Source: an uncultured Desulfuromonas sp.
GTDB lineage: Bacteria; Desulfobacterota; Desulfuromonadia; Desulfuromonadales; Desulfuromonadaceae
Assembly (NCBI RefSeq): GCF_963676955.1
Contig: NZ_OY781461.1
Coordinates: forward strand, 2,784,225 to 2,848,224
Length of the DNA stretch: 64,000 nucleotides
Reading direction: 5' to 3'
The notes below the pieces were generated by a model. The model did no database searches. It saw only the letters and a program-made list of their open reading frames with translations, and had not been told where the DNA came from. Of the stretch, positions 41,581 to 50,460 are shown piece after piece (within the stretch, counting starts at the first letter, position 1; each line of letters begins with the position of its first letter). The position numbers and the translations under genes were made by a program.

Positions 41581-43404
41581 ATGGCGAAAACTGCTGCTAA
41601 GCCGCTGACGATTAAAAAGATTACGGGTCGAAGCATTACTTCGTTGTCCTTTCTGGTCGTGCTGGTCCTGGCGATGAGTGTGGGCGTGTACTATTACCTG
41701 ACCAATCAAGCCAAGATTAATACGGAAGAGAATATCGCTCAGCTCTCATTGACCGATGAGCTGACACGTGGTTTTTCACGCTTGCAGGTTCTTGAGGGGT
41801 CCATGACTCTGGCCGCCATAAATGGAGATCGTGACGCATTTGAGGCACGTTCTGAAGCCGTTCTTGATCATCTTATGGCATTACAGGATTTGCTTGACAG
41901 GCTGGAGACTTATGCAGAAACGCAACGTCTTGAATTTCAACGCATGACCGAGACCCTGGTTGTCATTTTCTCTGAAGTTTCCCTTGACCTCGAAGAAGGG
42001 ATGGTCCAACTGGAGCAAGGTGCTTCGGTTAAAAGTCTCGCCTCAATGTATGCGCGCTATAACCAGAATGTGCGCGAGCTGGATAATGATGTTTCTCAGT
42101 TGCGAAAAATGATCATCAAACAGATCCAGCTCAAACATCAACTTAAGCACCAGGACCGCATTTATTATGGTGGTGCGGCAGGGTCGTTGTTGCTGCTGCT
42201 GTTGTTTATCATGTTGTCCTCTCATTGGAACAACCGCATGGTTCTGTCGCTACGAGAACTGCGCAACAGTATTGAACGTATCAATCAAGGCGACTTCTCT
42301 GAAATCGATATTAAGCCCAAAGATGAAATTGCCGCCACGGCGTTAATGTTTAACCAGACGCTTGAGCAATACAAAGACGCTATTATTGCGGATTCCGAAC
42401 GTGAGACCACGCAGCTTAATCTGATCAACTTCCTGGAAGTTGTTAGTGAGGCCGCTGATGGTGACTTGTCCCTGAAAGCTCCGGTTACAGCCGATGCTTT
42501 CGGTTCAATTGCCGACGCGTATAACCTGATGATTGAGAGTTTGTCTGACCTGCTCCAAGATACGCGTCAGAACGCTCAGGACGTTGGTAAGCAGACGAAA
42601 AACCTGATCCAGATCTTCTCTGAAATGGAGATGGGTGCAGATACACAATCCGATCAGGTTGAAAAAGCCATCGAGGCGGTACGGAGTTCCGCTCTTGCTG
42701 CGAAAGATATTTCCGAAAAAGCCTCCAAGGCACAAGATAGCTCCAACCAGGTGGACGTCGTTACCGCACGCGGTAGTAATTTGGTTACCGATAACATAGA
42801 AGGAATGCAGTTGATTCGTGTCACGGTGCAGGTGATCAATAAGAAGATGAAGTCCCTTTCCGAGCGTCTGCTGGAAATCGGCACAATCTCTCAGTTGATT
42901 TCTGAAATTGCCACCCGGACCACCATCCTGGCCATGAATGCGTCCATTGAGGCCTCTCGTGCCGGTGAACAGGGACGAGGCTTTCTGGTTATCTCGGATG
43001 AGATCAAGCGACTGGCGGATAAGTCGGCTGAAGCGACCAAACAGATTAATGGGGTTATCAAATCTATCCAGACTGAGGCTGGTGAGGTTACGGCTTCACT
43101 TGAAGAAGAGACCAAGACGGTTGAGGTTCAAACACGTCTTGCTCAAGATACCGGTGAAGCTTTTCACGCGATTCAGGAAGCGATTCAGCAATCGAAAGGT
43201 GTTGTCACTGAAATTTCGACTTTGTCCTCCAAGCAGCTTGAAATGACGAATAACGTTGAACAGGCTATGGAGAAAGTCGCTGAGATTTCGGAGTTGACCT
43301 TGAAGCAGGTTAAAGATTCTGCAGCTATTACCACGGGTCTGACTGAGCAATCAACGGTACTGCTCAGTTCGGTTGATACCTTCCATCTCGCTGAGGATGA
43401 GTAA
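41581..43404 (+). CDS. Methyl-accepting chemotaxis protein, PilJ-like
   Basis: 607 residues. Helix 1 (about 20-41), a helical periplasmic domain of about 155 residues (PilJ/4HB style, no heme motif), helix 2 (about 198-218), HAMP, and a cytoplasmic signalling helix with the hairpin tip IATRTTILAMNASIEASRAGEQG. No CheR-binding pentapeptide is seen at the C-terminus, which agrees with the lack of cheR and cheB here. A GGGAGG site precedes the ATG. It is the only chemoreceptor gene in the cluster and could interact with the heme sensor at 36099. Confidence 0.9.
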   Translation: MAKTAAKPLTIKKITGRSITSLSFLVVLVLAMSVGVYYYLTNQAKINTEENIAQLSLTDELTRGFSRLQVLEGSMTLAAINGDRDAFEARSEAVLDHLMALQDLLDRLETYAETQRLEFQRMTETLVVIFSEVSLDLEEGMVQLEQGASVKSLASMYARYNQNVRELDNDVSQLRKMIIKQIQLKHQLKHQDRIYYGGAAGSLLLLLLFIMLSSHWNNRMVLSLRELRNSIERINQGDFSEIDIKPKDEIAATALMFNQTLEQYKDAIIADSERETTQLNLINFLEVVSEAADGDLSLKAPVTADAFGSIADAYNLMIESLSDLLQDTRQNAQDVGKQTKNLIQIFSEMEMGADTQSDQVEKAIEAVRSSALAAKDISEKASKAQDSSNQVDVVTARGSNLVTDNIEGMQLIRVTVQVINKKMKSLSERLLEIGTISQLISEIATRTTILAMNASIEASRAGEQGRGFLVISDEIKRLADKSAEATKQINGVIKSIQTEAGEVTASLEEETKTVEVQTRLAQDTGEAFHAIQEAIQQSKGVVTEISTLSSKQLEMTNNVEQAMEKVAEISELTLKQVKDSAAITTGLTEQSTVLLSSVDTFHLAEDE

Positions 43405-43430
43405 CTTTACCCCTCCCGAAGGAGTTTGTT

Positions 43431-43751
43431 ATGAAAAAAACTCTGTTTATTTCAGTCTGTCTCGTTTATCTGATTACCTTTTCCGGGAGCGCTTTTGCTG
43501 CCAAGGGCTGGCGGGATGGCAAAAAGAGTTATAAATCAGTCTGCATGAATTGTCACAAACGCGGCGGGGAAGCTGAGCGGCTTAAGCTCACTCAGTGGAG
43601 TAAGGAGAAGTGGACGAATTTCTTTGCCGAAGAGAAGACTGGCCGCCATGAAGAACCGTGGGGGAGATTCAGTGAAAAGGATAAAGATAACCTTTTAGAG
43701 TATTTCCATAAAGTTTCTGATGATGTAAAAAAACTGAATGGCTGCGGATAA
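43431..43751 (+). CDS. Small periplasmic monoheme c-type cytochrome (copy 1)
   Basis: 106 residues: signal peptide (about 1-23, cleavage after AFA), then one heme site CMNCH (Cys38, Cys41, His42) and a basic, tryptophan-rich body (QWSKEKWTNFF, EPWGRFSEKDKDNLLEYFHK). No methionine follows the heme site in a usual axial position. It is 26 bases behind the chemoreceptor stop with AAGGAG before the ATG, so it may be transcribed with it. It is a clear paralogue of the cytochrome at 44546. Electron partners are unknown; a link to the heme sensor of the operon is possible. Confidence 0.85.
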   Translation: MKKTLFISVCLVYLITFSGSAFAAKGWRDGKKSYKSVCMNCHKRGGEAERLKLTQWSKEKWTNFFAEEKTGRHEEPWGRFSEKDKDNLLEYFHKVSDDVKKLNGCG

Positions 43752-43851
43752 GATTCGTAGTCATGTATGTCCCATTATTCTAATGACAATGGTTCTTTTC
43801 AGTTTTTTCAGCATACCCTGATCTTAGCCGTAAGTGGAGGAGCATCTCTAT

Positions 43852-43898
43852 TGGCTGCGAAGCCATCGTTGCCCTAAGCTTTGGAAGCCCGGCTTAGG
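43852..43898 (+). ncRNA. Candidate structured RNA (GNRA hairpin plus second stem)
   Basis: TGGCT-GCGA-AGCCA (43852-43865) is a 5-base-pair hairpin closed by a GNRA tetraloop. Seven bases later CCTAAGC (43873-43879) pairs with GCTTAGG (43892-43898). Riboswitches near cytochrome genes are known in Geobacter relatives, but the conserved bases of the GEMM class were not found here. Treated as a candidate only. Confidence 0.3.
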
Positions 43899-44518
43899 TC
43901 GGGGAATATATATGAAAATGATTGTTCGTTTTGTGGTGGAATTTATCAGTCCGGGTAACCCTGCGTTGTTTCCACATTCTGTAAAGCGTCCGTTGCAGAG
44001 GTGTTGATAGAACGGAGCTATTGCCGACAAAACTGGCCTGTGGGTAAAAACGACACGTTTTTCCGTTTAAGTTACTTTAAGAGGGTAGAGACGCTGAGCG
44101 AGTTAGGCTGAATTAACTAAAAATGACTGATCGTTCTATAGTTGGTGGCGATATGATTGAGTGGTGCTGGCTATCTCCGGAGTCTGGAGGCCGATCTGAT
44201 ATCTGTATAGAGAAATGTATGAAATTATCACTATGTTGAATCTTCATTACATCGAAAACAGCGCCTGTTACTGCTTATGAGCAGAACGTTTTAAAATATC
44301 AGATGGTAGAAGAGACGATTCATATTATCACACGTCCCTTTTTTGAAAGCCTTTTGAGGTATAGAACAATGTAAAAAATCCGATCGAAAAGGAGTCCAGT
44401 GTTTCAGAATTGGCATAGAAAGAAATTAATGGTTCCGCAGTCATTTCCACCGAACCAACTGAGTGTCTCTTTGGACTGCTCAGGGTGAAATATTTTGTCT
44501 GACTGAGGATAAATAAGT

Positions 44519-44527
44519 CCCCCCCCC
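44519..44527 (+). repeat. Homopolymeric C9 tract upstream of cytochrome copy 2
   Basis: Nine consecutive C ending 18 bases before the ATG at 44546, just ahead of the CAGGAG ribosome binding site. Copy 1 has only a broken C-rich stretch there. Such tracts can vary in length by slippage. Confidence 0.8.
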
Positions 44528-44545
44528 ATACCGCAGGAGTTTGCT

Positions 44546-44866
44546 ATGAGAACAAAACTGTTTGTCCCACTGTGTGTTTTCTGTCTGGTTGTTTTCTTTA
44601 CCGGTTCCGTTTTTGCTGCCAGTTGGCGAGATGGCAAAAAAACTTACAAGTCGGTCTGTATGAGCTGTCACAAGCGTGGCGGTGAAGCTGAACGACTGAA
44701 ACTGAACCAATGGAGTAAAGCAAAGTGGACTAAGTATTTTTCCGAAGAGAAAAAAGGTAAGCACCAAGAGCCTTGGGGGCAGTTAACCGATGAAGAAAAG
44801 GATAATCTTCTTAAATACTTTCATAAGTATGCTAAAGATGATCACACCCGCCTCGGTTGTGGTTAG
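44546..44866 (+). CDS. Small periplasmic monoheme c-type cytochrome (copy 2)
   Basis: 106 residues, the same length and layout as the cytochrome at 43431: signal peptide (about 1-24), heme site CMSCH (Cys38, Cys41, His42), tryptophan-rich body and a C-terminal cysteine-containing GCG. Identity to copy 1 in the mature part is about 70 percent by eye, and even the ribosome binding region (GGAGTTTG) is shared, so duplication included the leader. It is followed by a terminator. Function beyond electron transfer is unknown. Confidence 0.85.
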   Translation: MRTKLFVPLCVFCLVVFFTGSVFAASWRDGKKTYKSVCMSCHKRGGEAERLKLNQWSKAKWTKYFSEEKKGKHQEPWGQLTDEEKDNLLKYFHKYAKDDHTRLGCG

Positions 44867-44893
44867 CCGGATCGTTTACATCGATAATTTTTC

Positions 44894-44925
44894 AGCCCCG
44901 CAAATTCTTGCGGGGCTTTATTTTT
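44894..44925 (+). terminator. Rho-independent terminator after the cytochrome
   Basis: AGCCCCGCAA and TTGCGGGGCT pair around ATTC and are followed by TTATTTTTATT. It ends plus-strand transcription before the converging acyl-CoA ligase; in the minus direction no good U-run follows. Confidence 0.88.
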
Positions 44926-46786
44926 ATTCGGTTGCTGAGATGTCGGCTTCAACCACAAAGCGTTTGATTTTACGCGTAGTGGTTTTGGGGAATTCATCTT
45001 CACGTAAGGTGAATCGTTTGACCCGTTTGTAGTCCGCCAGCTGTTTACCGATTTTCAAGACTTCATCGCGAATCAAATCCTCAACCGCTTTGTGCTCCAG
45101 TGGATAAAGTCCTTGTTCCTGAGCATAGCTGTCTATCATTTCCTGATCCGGGTAAATCTGCGCATGAACCTCTTCAGCCGTCGGGCTGACCTTGTGTCCA
45201 TAGACCATCACTTCCTGAATAAAAGGACTGTTAAGCAATTCGTTTTCAATCTCTTCAGGATAAACATTTTTGCCATTTGGAGTGACAATCAGGTTTTTAA
45301 CCCGCCCACAGATACTTAAGTAGCCATCGGAGTCGATTTTGCCCATATCACCGGTGTGATACCAGCCGTCTATAAGCACTTCACTGGTCGCATCCGTATT
45401 TTTATAATACCCCTTCATAACATTGGGGCCTTTACAGAGGATCTCGCCGATGCCTTCGTCGTTGGGGGCAGCGATTTTGACTTGAACAGAAGGCAATGGG
45501 CGACCGACAGTACCAAGGCGCATTTTCCCCGGCTGTTCCGCCGTAATGACCGGCGATGTTTCGGTGATGCCGTAGCCTTGATAAATGAGGATATCCAGTT
45601 CTTTGAATTGCGCAGCGACCGCCGGGTCAAGAGCGGCACCACCGCTGACGAAAATGGTTCCCGCCCCCAGTGTCTCCCGGACTTTTTTCGCTATGACTGT
45701 GCGTGTCAATGGAAGAGAATAAAGCGCCTTTGAGACTTTCTTGCTGTTAATCCCTTTCATGATTCGATCCAGGAATATGCGATAAACCGCCGGCACGCCC
45801 AGTAGAAAAGTCGGCTTGACTTCAGCCAGGTTTTCTCCGAGCTTTTTCAGGGATTCAGCGAAAGAGATGGTTCCTCCCAGAGTGAGTGGGAGCAGGATGC
45901 CGCATACTTGTTCAAAGACATGGTTAATCGGCAGAAACGATAAGGTGTGAATGCGTTGGTCAAGTTGGAAATGGGGAATCAGGTCCTTGACATTGGACGT
46001 GATGTTGCCATGGCTGAGGATCGCGCCTTTGGATCGCCCTGTGGTTCCTGAGGTATAAAGTATAACCGCCGTATCCTCTGAAGAGATAGGCGCCGGTTCA
46101 ATCGTACTGTTTCTGATAAACTGATCATAATCAAGAAGGACCCCTTTTTTAAGGGCTTCTTTCATCAGGTTCGCGCTCGGTGAAAAAAGGTCCGGAGCTT
46201 CATTGTTGCTGGGGTCGGATGATGCCGAGGTGAGAAGCTGGTGGGTCTTATTGGCCAACTGTTCGAGTTTTTGCGCCTGTTCCCGTGGAATATTCAATGT
46301 ATTGACCAGTGAGTGCCATTCGCTGATCAGGTCGCCGATGATTTCAAACGCTTCCGTGGCCTTGCCGTGACGGCTTAATGTGTTGTCCATGACAACAATG
46401 TGTTGCAACTCAGTCAGGCTCTTACGGAGTTCAAGAAGATCTTCGACGTATTTTTCTACCGTGAAAACAACATGAGCTTCGCTGTCTATAAGGACGTGTC
46501 TCAGTTCGTTCTGTTTCAGGTCCTTGTCGATGGGAATGACCACACAGCCTTGCTTGAGAACACCGAGGTAAGTGGTGATCCAGCACATGGAAGAGGGTGC
46601 TAACAGTGCAATGTGACTGTTTTGAGAGATGCCTAGTTGTTCAAGTCCGGCAGCAACTTTGTCGGAGTCACGCCATAGGTCAGCGTAGGTGATGGTTTGC
46701 CAACGTTTATTTTTTTTTTCGCGTAGTGCAGTGGCGTTGGGATGTTTCTGACAACTGGATTGGATTAGTTCGATGATTGTACTCAC
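44924..46786 (-). CDS. Long-chain acyl-CoA ligase (AMP-forming)
   Basis: 620-residue ANL-superfamily ligase of the FadD/ACSL type: ILYTSGTTGRSKGAILSH (A3), YQGYGITETSPVI (A5), GWYHTGDMGKIDSDGYL (A7), GRVKNLIVTPNGKNVYPEEIE (linker) and a C-terminal TTTRKIKRF lysine. An insertion at about 140-230 of low conservation is present. It makes acyl-CoA from free fatty acids, for degradation or lipid reuse. It is a single gene transcribed toward the cytochrome terminator. An assignment to a specific chain length is not possible. Confidence 0.88.
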   Translation of the reverse strand: MSTIIELIQSSCQKHPNATALREKKNKRWQTITYADLWRDSDKVAAGLEQLGISQNSHIALLAPSSMCWITTYLGVLKQGCVVIPIDKDLKQNELRHVLIDSEAHVVFTVEKYVEDLLELRKSLTELQHIVVMDNTLSRHGKATEAFEIIGDLISEWHSLVNTLNIPREQAQKLEQLANKTHQLLTSASSDPSNNEAPDLFSPSANLMKEALKKGVLLDYDQFIRNSTIEPAPISSEDTAVILYTSGTTGRSKGAILSHGNITSNVKDLIPHFQLDQRIHTLSFLPINHVFEQVCGILLPLTLGGTISFAESLKKLGENLAEVKPTFLLGVPAVYRIFLDRIMKGINSKKVSKALYSLPLTRTVIAKKVRETLGAGTIFVSGGAALDPAVAAQFKELDILIYQGYGITETSPVITAEQPGKMRLGTVGRPLPSVQVKIAAPNDEGIGEILCKGPNVMKGYYKNTDATSEVLIDGWYHTGDMGKIDSDGYLSICGRVKNLIVTPNGKNVYPEEIENELLNSPFIQEVMVYGHKVSPTAEEVHAQIYPDQEMIDSYAQEQGLYPLEHKAVEDLIRDEVLKIGKQLADYKRVKRFTLREDEFPKTTTRKIKRFVVEADISATE

Positions 46787-46964
46787 GTGGACCTCGGCAA
46801 GACAGCTTTGCTATGGTGCTAACAGCGGTGTTAACAAAATAATTACAACGCGCAAGTCTAGCTGCCAGCCCCTGCCTTTAGCAAGAAAAATGTTAACATC
46901 ACCGTTCGCCGGACAAGTTGTGCTATGATGTTGAAATCAGTTGATGCAAATACAAGAAAAGGGC

Positions 46965-46993
46965 TTGACATTGTTGAGACGTTCTTGTAAAAC
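46965..46993 (+). promoter_or_regulatory. Sigma70 promoter of tRNA-Val
   Basis: TTGACA (46965-46970), 17 bases, TAAAAC (46988-46993), 20 bases before the tRNA. Confidence 0.75.
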
Positions 46994-47013
46994 TTGCCTC
47001 CGTTACAGCTCAC

Positions 47014-47088
47014 AGGCACGTAGCTCAGTGGGAGAGCACCACCTTGACACGGTGGGGGTCGGCGGTTCAATCCCGCCCGTGCCTACCA
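47014..47088 (+). tRNA. tRNA-Val (anticodon GAC)
   Basis: Acceptor AGGCACG/CGTGCCT, D-stem GCTC/GAGC, anticodon stem CCACC/GGTGG with loop TTGACAC (anticodon GAC), T-arm GGCGG TTCAATC CCGCC, discriminator A and encoded CCA. 75 nucleotides. Confidence 0.95.
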
Positions 47089-47114
47089 TAAACCATAAGC
47101 TGTTTACAGAGACG

Positions 47115-47139
47115 AAAGGCATCCCGCGGATGCCTTTTT
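47115..47139 (+). terminator. Rho-independent terminator after tRNA-Val
   Basis: AAAGGCATCC and GGATGCCTTT pair around CGC, then TTTT. It lies 19 bases before thrS and may attenuate read-through into it, since no separate thrS promoter is seen. Confidence 0.82.
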
Positions 47140-47157
47140 GCGTATATGGAGATTTCA

Positions 47158-49074
47158 ATGGCTCAGATTACGATTCAGTTGCCTGATGGTACCACGCGTG
47201 AATACCCCGCTGGTGTAACTTCGATGGAAATTGCCCAGTCCATTGGTGAAGGACTGGCACGTCAAACGGTTGCCGCTAAAGTCGATGGTGAGCTGGTTGA
47301 TGTCCAGAAAAACATTGATAATGACGCTCAAGTAGAGTTGGTCACGCTTGCAAGTGATGAGGGGTTGGAGGTTTATCGTCATACCGCAGCTCACGTCATG
47401 GCTCAGGCGGTGAAAGATCTGTTTGGTAAAGAGGTCCAGGTGACGATTGGCCCGGCCGTTAAAGATGGTTTTTATTACGACTTTTACTGTGAAAACCATA
47501 CGTTTACCCCGGAAGACTTTGAGCGTATCGAAGCTCGAATGAAAGAGGTTATCAAAGAAAACCTGCCGATTGTTCGTTCTGAGATGAGCAGTGATGACGC
47601 CATTGCTCTTTTCAAGGAGATGGGGGAAGACTTTAAGGTTGAATTGATTGAGGACCTGGGTGCCGAGACGGTTTCTCTGTATCGCCAGGGAGATTTTGTC
47701 GATCTGTGTCGTGGCCCTCATCTGCCCAGTACCGGCAAACTCAAAGCATTTAAATTGACCAGTGTCGCCGGCGCCTATTGGCGTGGTGACGAAAAACGTG
47801 AAATGCTGCAACGTATTTACGCCACGGCTTTTCCCGACAAGAAACAACTCAAAGCACACCTTGAACGGCTTGAAGAAGCACGTAAGCGTGATCACCGTAA
47901 ACTTGGCCGTGAGCTGGACCTGTTCTCCTTCAGTGAAGAAGCCGGGGCTGGTCTGGTGATCTGGCATCCTAAAGGGGCAATGCTGCGTACGGTCATAGAA
48001 GATTTTGAGCGTCGTGAGCATCTGCGGCGTGGTTATGACATTGTTCAAGGTCCGCAGATTTTGCGCACGGACTTGTGGAAGACTTCGGGGCACTACGAGA
48101 ACTACCGTGAAAATATGTATTTTACGGAAGTTGATGAGCAGGGCTTTGGCATCAAGCCGATGAACTGTCTGGCGCATATGCTGATTTATAAAAGTAAGAT
48201 GCGCTCCTATCGCGATCTTCCGCAACGCTACTTTGAGCTTGGAACCGTTCATCGGCATGAAAAATCCGGTGTTCTGCATGGGCTGACCCGTGTGCGCGGC
48301 TTTACTCAGGACGATGCCCATATTCTGTGTGCTCCTGAGCAGTTGGATGCCGAGATCAAAGGGGTGCTCACCTTTGTTCAGGATGTCATGGGCATCTTTG
48401 GTTTCGAGTTTGAAATGGAGTTGTCCACCCGCCCGGAGAAATCCATCGGCAGTGATGCGGACTGGGAGCGGGCAACCAATGCATTGCTCGGTGCCTTAAA
48501 GGATACCGGCCTGCCTTATGACATCAATGAAGGGGACGGCGCATTTTACGGACCGAAGATCGATATTAAGCTCAAGGACGCTCTTGACAGGTATTGGCAG
48601 TGTGCTACAATCCAGTGCGATTTTACGCTGCCTGAACGTTTTGACCTGAATTATGTCGGTGCCGACGGCGAAAAACATCGTCCGGTCATGGTGCATCGTG
48701 TCATTCTTGGTTCGATTGAACGCTTTATCGGCATTCTGATTGAACATTTTTCAGGGAATTTCCCTTTGTGGATTTCTCCGGTCCAGGCTGTTGTCATCAA
48801 TGTGACGGATAGCCAACTGGAGTACACTCAGAAGGTTGCCGACCATCTGCGAAATGCAGGTGTGCGTGTGCAGTCTGATGTGCGTAATGAAAAATTGGGC
48901 TTTAAGATTCGTGAAGCTCAAATGCAGAAAATTCCTTATATGCTGGTCATTGGGGATAAGGAGATGGAGCAGGGTACTGTCACCCCTCGTTTCCGTAACG
49001 GAGACAATCTCGAACCGATGACTCCGGAACAGTTCTGTAAATTTGTGCAGGAAGAAAGTACGAAATATCATTAG
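47158..49074 (+). CDS. thrS: Threonyl-tRNA synthetase
   Basis: 638 residues, normal length. Order: TGS domain (1-62), editing/SAD domain (with [11 protein letters not shown] and the zinc-like motif in [15 protein letters not shown]), class II catalytic core ([40 protein letters not shown]) and anticodon-binding domain. The ATG at 47158 is chosen because GGAGAT precedes it by 6 bases; ATG 47146 would have no site. The stop overlaps the ribosome binding site of infC, the usual thrS-infC order. Confidence 0.97.
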   Translation: MAQITIQLPDGTTREYPAGVTSMEIAQSIGEGLARQTVAAKVDGELVDVQKNIDNDAQVELVTLASDEGLEVYRHTAAHVMAQAVKDLFGKEVQVTIGPAVKDGFYYDFYCENHTFTPEDFERIEARMKEVIKENLPIVRSEMSSDDAIALFKEMGEDFKVELIEDLGAETVSLYRQGDFVDLCRGPHLPSTGKLKAFKLTSVAGAYWRGDEKREMLQRIYATAFPDKKQLKAHLERLEEARKRDHRKLGRELDLFSFSEEAGAGLVIWHPKGAMLRTVIEDFERREHLRRGYDIVQGPQILRTDLWKTSGHYENYRENMYFTEVDEQGFGIKPMNCLAHMLIYKSKMRSYRDLPQRYFELGTVHRHEKSGVLHGLTRVRGFTQDDAHILCAPEQLDAEIKGVLTFVQDVMGIFGFEFEMELSTRPEKSIGSDADWERATNALLGALKDTGLPYDINEGDGAFYGPKIDIKLKDALDRYWQCATIQCDFTLPERFDLNYVGADGEKHRPVMVHRVILGSIERFIGILIEHFSGNFPLWISPVQAVVINVTDSQLEYTQKVADHLRNAGVRVQSDVRNEKLGFKIREAQMQKIPYMLVIGDKEMEQGTVTPRFRNGDNLEPMTPEQFCKFVQEESTKYH

Positions 49075-49085
49075 GAGGTGTCACC

Positions 49086-49601
49086 ATAGCTAAGCAAGAA
49101 ACAAATATTAATCGGTCAATCCGGGCGCGGGAAGTTCGGGTTGTGGATGATGAAGGCGAACAACTCGGAGTTATGTCTCTTGATGACGCTCTGGATGCTG
49201 CGGCGGATCGTGGATTAGACCTTGTTGAGGTTTCTCCCAATGCCAAGCCTCCGGTATGTCGTATCATGGACTACGGCAAATATAAGTATCAGCTGCAGAA
49301 GCGTGCCGCTGAGGCCAAGAAAAAAGCGGCTCGGGTTGAGGTAAAAGAAGTTAAACTTCGTCCTAAGACTGAAATCCATGATTTCAACGTCAAGGTGAAG
49401 AATGTTCGCCGTTTTCTTGATGCTGGCAACAAGGTCAAAGTAACGATCATGTTCCGTGGTCGTGAGGTGACTCATCCCGAGTTCGGCCGCGAACTCCTCC
49501 AACGCGTGGCTGATGAAGTTGCTGATATCGGTGTGATTGAATTTTTCCCCAGTATGCAGGGGCGGTTCATGCATATGGTAATGGCACCAAACAAGAAATA
49601 A
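49086..49601 (+). CDS. infC: Translation initiation factor IF-3 with AUA start codon
   Basis: 171 residues. The conserved IF-3 N-terminus (INRSIRAREVRVVDDEGEQLG) begins well before the first ATG or GTG of the frame. It requires a start at ATA 49086-49088, which has AGGAGG (49073-49078) at the right distance. IF-3 genes commonly use AUU or another rare start so that IF-3 represses its own translation; AUA is one of the rarer choices. The rest (VSPNAKPPVCRIMDYGKYKY, KVKVTIMFRGRE) is standard. It lies between thrS and rpmI. Confidence 0.93.
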   Translation: MAKQETNINRSIRAREVRVVDDEGEQLGVMSLDDALDAAADRGLDLVEVSPNAKPPVCRIMDYGKYKYQLQKRAAEAKKKAARVEVKEVKLRPKTEIHDFNVKVKNVRRFLDAGNKVKVTIMFRGREVTHPEFGRELLQRVADEVADIGVIEFFPSMQGRFMHMVMAPNKK

Positions 49602-49657
49602 AGACGTGTCACCTGCTTAGGTGTTGCACATAAATTGATCAATGAAGGAGATTGGGG

Positions 49658-49855
49658 ATGCCCAAAATTAAAACCAACCGTGGCGCTGCAAAGCGCTTTC
49701 GTAAAACCGGAACCGGAAAAATCCGTCGCAATAAGGCCTTTACCAGCCATATTCTGACTAAAAAGACCACCAAGCGTAAGCGTGATCTGCGTCATGGCAC
49801 CATTGTCGACGCATCGGATCATAAAAATATCAGTTGCCTGATCCCTTATAAGTAG
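49658..49855 (+). CDS. rpmI: Ribosomal protein bL35
   Basis: 65 residues, full length for bL35 ([14 protein letters not shown] start, SHILTKK and KRKRDLRH blocks). AAGGAG lies 7 bases before the ATG at 49658. Stands between infC and rplT as in most bacteria. Confidence 0.96.
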   Translation: MPKIKTNRGAAKRFRKTGTGKIRRNKAFTSHILTKKTTKRKRDLRHGTIVDASDHKNISCLIPYK

Positions 49856-49976
49856 GGAAGGGCAACTCGGCTTAAGTCCGTGAACTGTTGGGAAACAACT
49901 GTCTCCCCCTTCAGATCCGGCAGTGATTGCACCATAAAGGTGTGACCACTTATTTTCACACAAGAAGGAGTACAAC

Positions 49977-50333
49977 ATGCCGAGAGTAAAAAGAGGTTTC
50001 AAAGCGAGACGTCGTCGTAACAAGGTTCTTAAACTGGCCAAAGGTTATCGTGGTGCACGCAGTAAGCTGTTTCGCAGTGCCACTGAAGCCGTTGACCGGG
50101 CTCTGAATTATGCCTACCGTGACCGTCGTGTCAAAAAACGGGATTTCCGTGCCTTATGGATTGCCCGTATCAACGCAGCGGCACGTCAGAATGGACTGAA
50201 TTACAGCCGACTGGTTTATGGTCTCAAACAAGCGGAAATCGGTCTCGACCGTAAAGTTCTTGCTGAGATCGCAGTGGCGGATCCTGCTGCATTCACAGCC
50301 GTTGTAGAAAAAGCCAAGGCTCAGATCCAGTAA
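49977..50333 (+). CDS. rplT: Ribosomal protein bL20
   Basis: 118 residues, basic N-terminus ([20 protein letters not shown]) and [19 protein letters not shown]-terminal block typical of bL20. AAGAAGGAG precedes the ATG. A small hairpin, GTGTGA/TCACAC, lies in the 120-base gap after rpmI. bL20 of other bacteria represses its own operon; whether this leader contains such a site is not clear. Confidence 0.96.
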   Translation: MPRVKRGFKARRRRNKVLKLAKGYRGARSKLFRSATEAVDRALNYAYRDRRVKKRDFRALWIARINAAARQNGLNYSRLVYGLKQAEIGLDRKVLAEIAVADPAAFTAVVEKAKAQIQ

Positions 50334-50344
50334 CAAGAACGATA

Positions 50345-50379
50345 AAAGAGATGGGGGCCACCTCATCTCTTTTTTTTTT
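50345..50379 (+). terminator. Rho-independent terminator after rplT
   Basis: AGAGATG (50347-50353) and CATCTCT (50364-50370) pair and are followed by nine T. It separates the IF3-ribosomal protein group from pheST. Confidence 0.9.
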
Positions 50380-50389
50380 GCATGTATTG

Positions 50390-50417
50390 ATGATGGAAGC
50401 CCCGTGGCTTCCATCAT
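50390..50417 (+). promoter_or_regulatory. Long hairpin in the pheS leader
   Basis: A perfect 12-base-pair stem with a 4-base loop (ATGATGGAAGCC/GGCTTCCATCAT) lies 43 bases before pheS and 11 bases after the rplT terminator. The following sequence is only moderately U-rich. It could be a second terminator or part of an attenuation device; no Phe-rich leader peptide was found. Confidence 0.5.
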
Positions 50418-50460
50418 TTGTTTATAGCTGACACTCTCAGCATACAGACCAAGAGGATAT

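Larger units (their letters stand above)
43752..44545 (+). other. Long non-coding gap between duplicated cytochrome genes
   Basis: About 790 bases without a credible gene in either strand, the largest gap of the window. Codon patterns, ribosome binding sites and protein families are absent; short frames in it look random. It contains the paired hairpins at 43852-43898 (listed) and a run of nine C at 44519-44527 (listed) next to the start of copy 2. Copy 2 thus has its own leader, unlike copy 1. It may hold an undescribed RNA or a decayed gene. Confidence 0.6.

Noticed and set aside
43815-43910. GEMM-type cyclic dinucleotide riboswitch
   Set aside because: The conserved core bases around the two hairpins were not found; kept only as an unclassified RNA candidate.
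43848-44030. Minus-strand open frame of 60 codons in the cytochrome gap
   Set aside because: No ribosome binding site, no family likeness and low-complexity composition; overlaps the hairpin candidate.
46841-46865. Sigma54 promoter on the minus strand for the acyl-CoA ligase
   Set aside because: TGG and TTGC are present, but GG and GC are 11 bases apart, one more than sigma54 accepts.
49143-49145. GTG as the infC start
   Set aside because: It would remove the conserved N-terminal segment; ATA at 49086 with AGGAGG fits better.
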